From an uncultured Prevotellaceae bacterium (GTDB taxonomy: Bacteria > Bacteroidota > Bacteroidia > Bacteroidales > Bacteroidaceae): a DNA stretch of 46,611 bases. The notes under the pieces were generated by a model that was not told the DNA's origin, ran no database searches, and saw only the letters and a list, made by a program, of their open reading frames with translations. The translations under genes and the position numbers were made by a program. Shown in pieces: positions 7,417 to 14,418 of the stretch. Location: the NCBI GenBank assembly GCA_937915745.1, contig CALGGJ010000088.1:1-46611 (forward strand). Direction: 5' to 3'. Numbering within the stretch: the first letter of the stretch is position 1; each line of letters begins with the position of its first letter.

Positions 7417-8274
7417 TCACTGCCTCCGATGCTGCAGCACCAATCCTGCCAGCGTCATGCCGAAGATGCAGGTGATATGTGCAAGCGAGCCATTTATCTG
7501 TGCCTTCGATGTGCACCATTCGTGATTTGCCAATTGTTGGTCGCCGGGCGCATCATACACAGCATCGGCCTCTCCGTGTGTGCCGGATAAGAGTTTGGCT
7601 TTGGGACACACGCAGGCTGCTGTGCCGCAGGTGTGGGCCGTTCCACGGTTCTGCATCGGCGGCTCCTCGCTATATACACAGAGGAATCTGGTTGCAGGAA
7701 ACAGGTGTTGTTTCTTAAACTTGTTGCGCAGGGCGCGAGCAAGCGGGTCGCCTTGTATTTTCCAAAATTCGGCAACACGGATGCATGTGGGGTCAATGCG
7801 CAGTGCCGCTCCCATCGAACTCAGGAACAGCATGTGTGGATGTTGCTTGGTTAATTGTGTTGCATGGAGTATGAGGGCGGCTTTGTCTTTAAGCGAATCT
7901 ATGGCATCTATAATGACATCATATTGCCCGAGCTTGAAATCGGCGGCGCTTTCTTCGTTATAAATCTTCTGTAGGGCAGTGATTTCGGCCTTGGGATTGA
8001 TTTCCTGCAACCGTATCTTCAGTGCATCTACCTTCACAAGGCCGATGGTCTTGGTAGTGGCCATGAGCTGTCGGTTGCAGTTGGTAACGCAGATGCGGTC
8101 GCTATCAACAATAGTGATATGGCACACGCCGCTACGCACCAACCCTTCAGCACACCACGAACCTACGCCGCCAACTCCAAATATGATGACCCTGAGGGTA
8201 GCTATATGTGTGAGCGACTCGGAACCGAGCAGCAGTTCTGTGCGGTTGAAGAGGCCTTTCTCTAATGACGTCAT
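7417..8274 (-). CDS. tcdA: TcdA-like tRNA threonylcarbamoyladenosine dehydratase (ThiF/E1 family)
   Basis: The 285-aa protein is an E1-like ATP-dependent activating enzyme. TcdA (CsdL) cyclises N6-threonylcarbamoyladenosine 37 of ANN-decoding tRNAs to ct6A. The nucleotide-binding motif GVGGVGSWCAEGLVRSG is near 34-50. The family motif VDSDRICVTNCNRQL follows near 56-70, and VIIDAIDSLKDK is near 120. A segment CGTAACVCPKAK near 219-230 gives a cluster of cysteines, and EWCTSKAQINGSLAHITCIFG near the C-terminus is typical of the Bacteroidales branch as I recall it. The -7 element at 8335-8342 gives a leader of about 54 nt. The 133-aa gene begins four nt after its stop. Other ThiF-family roles are possible, but TcdA is the best fit. 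Confidence 0.85.
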   Translation of the reverse strand: MTSLEKGLFNRTELLLGSESLTHIATLRVIIFGVGGVGSWCAEGLVRSGVCHITIVDSDRICVTNCNRQLMATTKTIGLVKVDALKIRLQEINPKAEITALQKIYNEESAADFKLGQYDVIIDAIDSLKDKAALILHATQLTKQHPHMLFLSSMGAALRIDPTCIRVAEFWKIQGDPLARALRNKFKKQHLFPATRFLCVYSEEPPMQNRGTAHTCGTAACVCPKAKLLSGTHGEADAVYDAPGDQQLANHEWCTSKAQINGSLAHITCIFGMTLAGLVLQHRRQ

Positions 8275-8334
8275 GACTTAATACAGCAATTAACTCTTGG
8301 CAATTAACAATCAATACATGTGTTAATGTCTCCG

Positions 8335-8342
8335 CAAAGTTA
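8335..8342 (-). promoter_or_regulatory. -7 element for the tcdA-like gene
   Basis: TAACTTTG on the minus strand (8342-8335). No exact TTTG at -33. Predicted start near 8328, 54 nt before the ATG at 8274. Confidence 0.5.
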
Positions 8343-8411
8343 CGGCTTTTTTTTCATCTGAACGTCGTCGAGCGTGAATTTTCCCGAGAAAATGATGATG
8401 GAAGTCTCGCT

Positions 8412-8889
8412 TTACTCGTCGGTTGACATGATGACGACCGATTGTTTCTTTCCGCCACGGTGGTAGATGCGCACTCGTTCGCCGTCTTCGTCCATCTGCA
8501 TCAGCAGTTCGTATTTGTCTTGTTCCACATCTGTGCCAGCATGTTGTCGGCTTGCTTCGGCATTTTGTTTTCGTTCACCTCGCATAGCATCTCGTAGCCT
8601 TTCAGCGCCTTGAGGTCGCGGGTCAGTTCGGCCATCTGCTCGTCGCTGAGGTTCATCTCTAATGCCTCGACGCGTTTCAGGTTCTTCAAGTACAGCTCAA
8701 CTTCCTCCTTGGTGAGTGTGACATCGGTGTAGGTCGTGTCTTCCATAAAACCAAGGCGCAGGGAATCGGTAAGGTCGGTATATTCCACTCCAGGCACCGC
8801 TCGATATTTCTTAATCAGTTAGCAGCCGTCTGTGCCTGCATGGCGGCTGACATCAGGAGAAGTGCTCCCAGAATCAAAGTTTGCCTCAT
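8412..8889 (-). pseudogene. frameshifted exported protein gene (DUF4252-like)
   Basis: Three consecutive frames on the minus strand together read as one exported protein of about 158 residues. The first gives a signal peptide, MRQTLILGALLLMSAAMQA, followed by QTAAN and a stop. The second, from about 8815, gives KKYRAVPGVEYTDL through EMLCEVNENKMPKQADN. The third, from about 8530, gives VEQDKYELLMQMDEDGERV and ends SVVIMSTDE at 8412. Both breaks fit single-base deletions (near 8811-8825 and 8520-8540). The ending (MQMDEDGERVRIYHRGG) resembles the DUF4252 family of small Bacteroidota exported proteins; this is a tentative match. Either the gene is dead or two assembly errors are present. Confidence 0.75.
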
Positions 8890-8905
8890 GTCTGTTCTTT
8901 TATTT

Positions 8906-8941
8906 GCTTGTACAGTTTATTACGTTTCTATATGTACAAGC
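8906..8941. other. 9-bp inverted repeat downstream of sufE
   Basis: GCTTGTACA (8906-8914) and TGTACAAGC (8933-8941) form a perfect stem with an 18-nt loop. It lies between the start of the frameshifted gene and the end of sufE. It could end sufE transcription or be an operator for the gene starting at 8889. No T-run follows on either strand. Confidence 0.5.
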
Positions 8942-8999
8942 GAGAAAAAAAGCAAGGGTGTTAGACGAAGAGCATAAAAAATATGGAAGAAGTGCGTTT

Positions 9000-9428
9000 T
9001 TATAACACTTCTTCCTTTGCCTTGTATGCCATGGCATATAGTTTCATCTGCTTCAACATGGCGAGCAGGCCGTTTGAGCGTGTGGGCGAGAGATGTTGGG
9101 TAAGGCCTATGTCGTCGATGAAATGCAGGTCGGCCGATAGTATTTCGTCGGGTGTATGGCTGGACAGGACCCGTATGAGCAGGGTGACTATACCTTTCAC
9201 GATGAGGGCATCGCTTTCGGCACGGAAGAAGAGGTGGCCGTCGCGGTAGTCGGCTACGAGCCATACGCGGCTCTGACATCCGTCGATGAGGTTCTTCTCG
9301 GTCTTGTATTCCTCGGGCAGGGGTTCTTGTTCGCTGCCTAGGTCGATGAGCAGCTGGTAGCGGTCCATCCAGTCGTCGAGGCCGCTGAACTCATCGATGA
9401 CGTCTTGTTGCTGTTCTTCTATTGTCAT
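9000..9428 (-). CDS. sufE: SufE cysteine-desulfurase activator
   Basis: The 142-aa product matches SufE, which takes persulfide sulfur from SufS and passes it to SufB. The acceptor Cys51 lies in the conserved NLIDGCQSRVWL motif, and the helix-rich end carries LSPTRSNGLLAMLKQMK, the typical SP(T)RxNG motif. It starts with an ATGA overlap on the stop of the glutaminyl cyclase gene, so the two are translationally coupled. SufE is not in the suf operon itself (15.9-21.4 kb) but is on the same strand 6.5 kb away. Full length for the family. Confidence 0.95.
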   Translation of the reverse strand: MTIEEQQQDVIDEFSGLDDWMDRYQLLIDLGSEQEPLPEEYKTEKNLIDGCQSRVWLVADYRDGHLFFRAESDALIVKGIVTLLIRVLSSHTPDEILSADLHFIDDIGLTQHLSPTRSNGLLAMLKQMKLYAMAYKAKEEVL

Positions 9429-10396
9429 GGTTGTTCGGTGTAAATGATTTCAAGGATGGTCTGCCCTACAGCTTGCAGGGTCGATTTGTTGATGTTTGCC
9501 AGGTTGTCGGCACATGTGTGCCATGTTTTGCAGAAAGAGTCGGAGTCTTTGTCGCGTGCAATGATGTCGATGCATGGTATGCCCGATTGGTTGACTTGGA
9601 CGTGGTCGTCGATTATGCCGTTACCCTGGTCGTTGCGGAAGAGGTCGGTGTATCCCAGCCGCTGTGCCCGCGACCATACTTTATCGACCAGACTCGGTGC
9701 GAAGTGCATGGAATAGGCCTCTTTCTCGAATATGCAGTTTGAGCCGCCCACCATGTCGAGCAGTATGCCATAGCGAGCCGTGTAACCCTCGGTGTGATGA
9801 TGTCCGGCCCAGTATTGCGAGCCGAGGCACCATGTGTCGGTGTTGTCGCCGGTGTTGTCCCAGTAAGGTGTGCCGCAGTCTTCGGCATCGAAGCAGATGA
9901 AATCAACGCCTACGGCCGGTGCCTGCTGCTGGATGTGTCGTGCTGCTTCTATCATGACAGCTACCCCGCTTGCTCCGTCGTTGGCTCCGTCGATTGGTAT
10001 GTGGTGCATTTGCGGGTTGTTGTCTTGGTCGGCCCAAGGTCGTGAATCCCAGTGTGAGCAGATGATGATGCGCACGGGGTTGTCGGGTTGTGTGGATGCG
10101 ATGATGTTGCGCATGTGTATTTTGGTGCCGTCGTAGAGTGTGCCTTCGGCATCTTGGTTGATGACGGTGGCTCCGTATTGCTGGAATCGGGATGCGATGT
10201 ATAGGGCGCATGAGTCGTGTGCAGCGCTGTTCATCACTCGTGGACCGAATGCGCACTGGCCGGCTATATGCTTGTAGGCGCTATCGGCCGAGAAGTCGGG
10301 CGAGAGGCGGGTGTAGGGTTGCGTGCTGGTTTTCTGTGTTCCGGTGCAGGCGGCGAGGGCCGTGGCGAGGATGAGGACGTAGAGTTGTGGTTTCAT
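9425..10396 (-). CDS. type II glutaminyl cyclase, M28-family lipoprotein
   Basis: The 323-aa product is a lipoprotein (LAAC, Cys17) of the M28/glutaminyl-peptide cyclotransferase family. Bacterial type II cyclases of P. gingivalis, Prevotella intermedia and Tannerella forsythia have this form and turn N-terminal Gln of exported proteins into pyroglutamate. Likely zinc ligands are Asp140 (DGANDGASG), Asp173 or Glu172 (FDAED) and His293 (TWHTCADN). The HWDSRPWAD loop (115-123) and the SQYW segment are also typical. It has one zinc, as in cyclases, rather than the two of aminopeptidases, as far as the ligand set shows. It is followed by sufE with a 4-nt overlap and preceded by the C26-M19 gene. 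The alternative is an M28 aminopeptidase, which is less likely. Confidence 0.85.
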   Translation of the reverse strand: MKPQLYVLILATALAACTGTQKTSTQPYTRLSPDFSADSAYKHIAGQCAFGPRVMNSAAHDSCALYIASRFQQYGATVINQDAEGTLYDGTKIHMRNIIASTQPDNPVRIIICSHWDSRPWADQDNNPQMHHIPIDGANDGASGVAVMIEAARHIQQQAPAVGVDFICFDAEDCGTPYWDNTGDNTDTWCLGSQYWAGHHHTEGYTARYGILLDMVGGSNCIFEKEAYSMHFAPSLVDKVWSRAQRLGYTDLFRNDQGNGIIDDHVQVNQSGIPCIDIIARDKDSDSFCKTWHTCADNLANINKSTLQAVGQTILEIIYTEQP

Positions 10397-10427
10397 TGTG
10401 GGGAGGGTTTGTGGTGGGGGTGGGAGA

Positions 10428-10448
10428 CTGCGAGGGAAAACCTCGCAG
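10428..10448. terminator. hairpin between the C26-M19 gene and the glutaminyl cyclase gene
   Basis: CTGCGAGG (10428-10435) pairs perfectly with CCTCGCAG (10441-10448) around a 5-nt loop. It lies 31 nt upstream of the cyclase ATG. No T-run follows, so it may attenuate or process read-through rather than stop it. Confidence 0.5.
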
Positions 10449-10455
10449 CACTGAC

Positions 10456-10521
10456 GGTTGAGGGGTGATGGATTATTGGTTGAAGGGGGATGGATTATTG
10501 GTTGAGGGGTGATGGATTATT
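10456..10521. repeat. 22-bp G-rich tandem array, three copies
   Basis: Three 22-bp units at 10456-10477, 10478-10499 and 10500-10521 share GGTTGA, GGGG and GATGGATTATT. They are unrelated in sequence to the two other 22-bp arrays of this window. The third unit overlaps the stop codon of the C26-M19 gene (10517-10519). The following G-run encodes the proline-rich C-terminus of that protein on the minus strand. Confidence 0.93.
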
Positions 10522-12286
10522 GGGGTGGGGGGTTGGGGGTTTGGGATTGGCATGTCTGCATCACTCGCAGGAAGTTTCCGCCCCAGATGAGTTGGATGTC
10601 TTGTGGTGAGTATCGCCGTTGTAGCATCTGTCGTGTGAAGTTGATGAGTTCGGATGCTGAAGCGAGGCCTGGCACTCCTCCGTCGCCGTCGAAGTCGGTG
10701 CCTATGCCTACGTGTTCTACTCCCATGATGTTGACCATGTGGTCGAGATGGTTTATTGCATCTTCGATGGTGGCTTGTCCGTCGGTGCGTAGGAATCGGT
10801 TGTAGAATGTGACTTGTGCCACGCCTCCGGTTGCTGCCAGTCGGCGCATCTGGTCGTCGGTGAGGTTGCGTGGGTGGTCGCACAGTGCTCTGGCCGATGA
10901 GTGGCTGCATACTATGGGTTGGGTGCTTATGTCGATGGCATCGTAGAAGCTTTGCTCGCTGGCATGTGACAGATCGACCATCATGCCCAGCCGGTTCATC
11001 TCGGCTATGACTTGTTGTCCGAATGGGCTGATGCCGTGGTGTTCGTTTTCACCGCGTGCTGAGTCGCAGATGTCGTTGTCGCCATTGTGGCAGAGGGTCA
11101 TATATACTACTCCGCGCTGTCGGAAATGGTTGACAAGCTGGAGGTTTCGTCCTATTGCGTATCCGTTTTCGATGCCCATCATGATGGCTTTCCGTCCCTC
11201 GGCCTTGAGTCGTCGGATGTCGTCGGGTGTTCGTGCGATGGCTGCCTGTCCTGGTATTTTCCCCACCATGGTTTCGATTTGTGTGAGTATGGTGTCGGCT
11301 TTTTGGGTGGCTATGGCGAGCGATGTCTCGTCGCGTGCTTCTTGTTTGAGGTATGCTACCATGATTGTTGCGTCGAGGTGTCCTTCGCTCATCTTGTGCA
11401 GGTCAACCAGTATGCGTGGGTCGCGATGGCTGAAGTCTATCTGCCGGTCGAAAAACATGGGTGTGTCGCAATGGGAGTCGAGTGTGATGATGTGTCGGTG
11501 GAGTGTTCGTGCCTGGCGGAATGAGTCGGCTTGGGCTACCAGCCATTCGAACAGCGGCAGGTGGCTGCGGTTGCCGTCGGTTATGAAGCACTCGGGGTGC
11601 CATTGTACGCCTATGATTGATTTCCACTCGGCCGACTCTATGGCTTCGATGACACCGTCGGTGCTTTGTGCGCTGATGCGGAATCCTGCCGGCACGGTCT
11701 TTACGGCTTGGTGGTGGAAGGAGTTGACTGGTATTTCGGTTTTGCCGTATATATTATATAATAGTGTGTCGTGGTTGATGCTGACGGTGTGTGATGCCTC
11801 GGTCCGTGCCAGTTGCTGGCTGTGTTTTACTGTCACGTCGGTCTTTTGTGTTTCGAGGTCTTGATAGAGTTCGCCTCCCAGGGCGGCAGCAATGACTTGT
11901 ATGCCTTTGCAGATGCCGAGCATGGGCAGTTGGCGGTCGTAGGCCAGTCGTGCGAGCAGTAGCTCCTGTCGGTCGCGCAGTGGTGTGATGCTGTGTAGTG
12001 CCGGCAGTGGTTGTTGGCCAAGGAAGAGGGGGTTGATGTCGCCTCCGCCGCTGAAGATGATGCCGTCGAGGTGGTCTATCTGTGGTATGAGCATGTCGGT
12101 TTGCTCATAGGGTGGTATGACTACGGGTATGCCTCCTGCCTTGAGTACCGAGCGGTAGTAGCCTTCGGCCAGTGTGAGTGTCTGGTCGGCGTAGTTGCCG
12201 GTGATTCCGATGACGGGCCGATGGGTCGAGACTGCCTCGGGTGTGTGGAGGTCGGTGTATGTCTGTTGCCAGTTGTATTGGGTCAT
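10517..12286 (-). CDS. peptidase C26 - peptidase M19 fusion (gamma-glutamyl hydrolase plus dipeptidase)
   Basis: This 589-aa protein joins two complete enzymes. Residues about 22-255 are a class I glutamine amidotransferase-like peptidase C26 (PuuD type), which cuts gamma-glutamyl amide bonds. Its nucleophile is Cys126 (GICKGIQ) with His230 and Glu232 (GVQWHPE). Residues about 262-580 are a renal-type membrane dipeptidase (M19), a metal enzyme that cuts dipeptides. Its ligands are His272 and Asp274 (DSHCDTP), Glu373 (MGIENGY), His441 (DLSH) and His462 (CSH), plus Asp531 (GTDFDG). No signal peptide, so cytosolic. The start is set at 12286 because the promoter (12312-12343) predicts transcription from about 12305, downstream of the longer ORF start at 12331. 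It heads a group with the cyclase and sufE. Pairing suggests use of gamma-glutamyl dipeptides or tripeptides such as glutathione or peptidoglycan peptides; this is inference. Confidence 0.9.
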   Translation of the reverse strand: MTQYNWQQTYTDLHTPEAVSTHRPVIGITGNYADQTLTLAEGYYRSVLKAGGIPVVIPPYEQTDMLIPQIDHLDGIIFSGGGDINPLFLGQQPLPALHSITPLRDRQELLLARLAYDRQLPMLGICKGIQVIAAALGGELYQDLETQKTDVTVKHSQQLARTEASHTVSINHDTLLYNIYGKTEIPVNSFHHQAVKTVPAGFRISAQSTDGVIEAIESAEWKSIIGVQWHPECFITDGNRSHLPLFEWLVAQADSFRQARTLHRHIITLDSHCDTPMFFDRQIDFSHRDPRILVDLHKMSEGHLDATIMVAYLKQEARDETSLAIATQKADTILTQIETMVGKIPGQAAIARTPDDIRRLKAEGRKAIMMGIENGYAIGRNLQLVNHFRQRGVVYMTLCHNGDNDICDSARGENEHHGISPFGQQVIAEMNRLGMMVDLSHASEQSFYDAIDISTQPIVCSHSSARALCDHPRNLTDDQMRRLAATGGVAQVTFYNRFLRTDGQATIEDAINHLDHMVNIMGVEHVGIGTDFDGDGGVPGLASASELINFTRQMLQRRYSPQDIQLIWGGNFLRVMQTCQSQTPNPPPQ

Positions 12287-12311
12287 GTGTGATGGTTGAT
12301 GATTTATGCTG

Positions 12312-12343
12312 CAAAGGTACGAATTATTCATCTAACTGCCAAA
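12312..12343 (-). promoter_or_regulatory. sigma-AB-type promoter of the C26-M19 gene
   Basis: On the minus strand TTTG (12343-12340), 20 nt, then TACCTTTG (12319-12312). The transcription start is expected near 12305, giving a 19-nt leader to the ATG at 12286. This rules out the ATG at 12331 as a start. Confidence 0.8.
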
Positions 12344-12396
12344 CGAAACCGAGGGATTTATATGTGAGAATGGGTGCATCGGGTGGTTTCGATTTC

Positions 12397-12484
12397 ATGA
12401 GTGCGCAGTCGCGAGGCTGTGAGTGCGCGGTCGCGGGGCTGTGAGTGCGCGGTCGCGGGGCTGAAAGTGCGCACTCGTTTTTGC
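12397..12484. repeat. array A: four 22-bp GC-rich units
   Basis: Units at 12397-12418, 12419-12440, 12441-12462 and 12463-12484 share the core GTGAGTGCGC followed by GTCGCGGGGCT. Units 2 and 3 are identical. The last unit holds AGTGCGCACT, a palindrome. The array lies between the divergent promoters of the C26-M19 gene and the S41 protease gene. A related array with the same unit length and copy number is at 37414-37501. The remainder of the 305-bp gap holds the two promoters. Confidence 0.93.
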
Positions 12485-12559
12485 AGGCGTGGCGACACAA
12501 AAACGCGATGTGCCACACATTTCTTTCTGATAAAATACGTATTATTCGACAAAAGTTCG

Positions 12560-12567
12560 TAACTTTG
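12560..12567 (+). promoter_or_regulatory. -7 element of the S41 protease gene
   Basis: TAACTTTG at 12560-12567. No clear -33 TTTG. Predicted start near 12574, leaving about 18 nt before the ATG at 12592. The nearer ATG at 12577 would be almost leaderless. Confidence 0.6.
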
Positions 12568-12591
12568 TGGCATAAAATGAATCATACCGAC

Positions 12592-14241
12592 ATGAAACGA
12601 AACATCATTGCATCATTCATGCTGATAGGCTCGGCATTGTGGACACCACTCTGCAGCCAAGACAACCATGCATCCGACGTGATAAAACAGCTCGACATAT
12701 TCCATCAGATATATCAATCGCTCGATGCATTCTATGTCGATACCCTCGATGCATCGAAACTGGTGACAGTAGGTATCGATGCGATGCTGGAGGCGCTCGA
12801 CCCCTACACCGAGTACTACACCGAGGAGGATCAGAGCGACCTCAAGATGTTGACTCAGGCAAAATATGGCGGCATAGGCAGCATGATACGTATGATGAAA
12901 GACTCGACTGTAATCATAGCAGAGCCATACGAGGGAATGCCTGCCGCAGAGGTGGGCCTGCAGGCAGGCGATGTGTTGCTGAAGATAGACAAGACCGACC
13001 TCAAGGGAAAGACCACATCGCAGGTGAGCGACATGCTCAGGGGCGAGCCCGGCACCACATTCCTGTTGCAGTACAAACGCCCGGGAGAGGGAAAGGCTCG
13101 CGAAGTGAAGATAACACGTCAGAACATAAAACTGCCGGCTGTACCCTATTACGGCATGATTGGCCAAAGCGGATACATACACCTCAACCAATTCACCAAC
13201 GACTGCTATCCCGACGTGAGACGCGCCGTCATAGCACTGAAGGAACAAGGTGCCACAAACTTCGTTTTCGACCTCAGAGGCAACGGAGGCGGAGCACTCG
13301 ACCAGGCAGTGAAGATAGTCAATCTCTTCGTACCGAAGGGCATCACCATAGTCGAAGTCCGTGGCAAGGTGCAAAGTGCGCATTCTGAATATATAACCAC
13401 CGAGAACCCACTCGATACCATAACTCCGATGGTAGTGCTGGTCAACGGTTCGTCAGCCTCGGCATCCGAAATTGTGGCAGGCAGCCTGCAGGACCTCGAC
13501 CGGGCCGTTGTGATAGGCTCACGCACATACGGCAAAGGCCTGGTGCAGTCCATACGCGACCTGCCATACAACACAAGCCTGAAACTGACTACCGCAAAAT
13601 ACTACATACCAAGCGGACGGTGCATTCAGGAAGTGGATTACAAGCAGAAACGCAATGCCGCAAACAACACCGCAAACGCCAACCAGGCAGCACCCGACAG
13701 CATATTCTACACACGAGGCGGACGCAAAGTGATGAGCGGACGAGGCATACGGCCCGACGTAGAGGTACACCATGACACGCTGCAAAACATAGTGTATTAC
13801 CTGTCGAACGATGACGTACTGATAAACTACGGTACACATTACTGCCAGACACACACACGGCCTGCCAGTGTGGCCGACTTCAAAATAACCGATGCCGACT
13901 TCCAGGAATTCCGCCAAATGGTAATCGACTCGAAATTCACCTACGACCGTATCAGCAACCGACAACTGCAAGACCTGAAGAAAACAGCACAGTTCGAAGG
14001 CTATTACGACGAGGCCAAAACCGAATTTGACGCCCTTGAAACCAAACTCACACACAACCTCGCAGCCGAAATAGACAGGCACGAACACGACATACGCCAA
14101 CTCATGGCTGTGGAAATCGTGAAACGATACTTCTACGAGGCCGGCACCATACAGGAAACGCTCAAACAAGATGTCGATCTGAAAAAAGCACAGGAAATCC
14201 TGCACGACACAGAACAATACAACAAGATACTGGGGAAATAG
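12592..14241 (+). CDS. C-terminal processing peptidase, S41 family (Prc/CtpA type)
   Basis: The 549-aa product has a signal peptide (MKRNIIASFMLIGSALWTP) with a likely cut before Gln23. A PDZ domain (about 90-170) holds AEVGLQAGDVLLKIDKTDL. The protease core follows. The Ser-Lys dyad is Ser290 in NGSSASASEI and Lys315 in TYGKGLVQ, at the family's 25-residue spacing, with FDLRGNGGG just before. The C-terminal third is helical and is longer than in CtpA, as usual for Bacteroidota members. Such enzymes trim or degrade envelope proteins in the periplasm. Start at 12592 is preferred over 12445 and 12577 from the -7 element and the signal peptide. The gene leads a unit with the 39-aa membrane protein and the PI-PLC-like gene. 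Confidence 0.93.
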   Translation: MKRNIIASFMLIGSALWTPLCSQDNHASDVIKQLDIFHQIYQSLDAFYVDTLDASKLVTVGIDAMLEALDPYTEYYTEEDQSDLKMLTQAKYGGIGSMIRMMKDSTVIIAEPYEGMPAAEVGLQAGDVLLKIDKTDLKGKTTSQVSDMLRGEPGTTFLLQYKRPGEGKAREVKITRQNIKLPAVPYYGMIGQSGYIHLNQFTNDCYPDVRRAVIALKEQGATNFVFDLRGNGGGALDQAVKIVNLFVPKGITIVEVRGKVQSAHSEYITTENPLDTITPMVVLVNGSSASASEIVAGSLQDLDRAVVIGSRTYGKGLVQSIRDLPYNTSLKLTTAKYYIPSGRCIQEVDYKQKRNAANNTANANQAAPDSIFYTRGGRKVMSGRGIRPDVEVHHDTLQNIVYYLSNDDVLINYGTHYCQTHTRPASVADFKITDADFQEFRQMVIDSKFTYDRISNRQLQDLKKTAQFEGYYDEAKTEFDALETKLTHNLAAEIDRHEHDIRQLMAVEIVKRYFYEAGTIQETLKQDVDLKKAQEILHDTEQYNKILGK

Positions 14242-14298
14242 GCACTCAGACACTTCACCCGAAACACAGAACCCAATAATACAAACCAATTCCGCCCC

Positions 14299-14418
14299 AT
14301 GCGCAACAGCAAACTATACCGTTCAAACCGGCAATTCATGTGGGGAAACATCCTCATTGCAATCTTCGTCGTAATACTTGCATTAGCACTCGTTTATCTA
14401 TGCGGATACTTTTCTTAA
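14299..14418 (+). CDS. 39-aa single-pass membrane protein
   Basis: A short gene not caught by length cutoffs. ATG at 14299 and TAA at 14416 encode MRNSKLYRSNRQFMWGN followed by a 22-residue hydrophobic stretch, ILIAIFVVILALALVYLCGY, and FS. The basic N-terminus and single helix predict N-in topology. It starts 57 nt after the S41 protease stop and overlaps the first 19 nt of the PI-PLC-like gene in another frame, which suggests translational coupling. I know no family for it. The strong charge-then-hydrophobic design and the position argue for a real gene, but it may be chance. Confidence 0.62.
   Translation: MRNSKLYRSNRQFMWGNILIAIFVVILALALVYLCGYFS

Noticed and set aside
10473..10910. 145-aa ORF rich in Arg, Pro and His
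   Set aside because: It is the shadow of the C26-M19 gene and of the G-rich array; low-complexity composition.
12287..12331. Start of the C26-M19 gene at 12331
   Set aside because: The promoter at 12312-12343 predicts a transcript start near 12305, inside this extension. The ATG at 12286 fits.
12397..12484. Array A (and array B) as CRISPR
   Set aside because: 22-bp units abut directly, no unique spacers, no cas genes.
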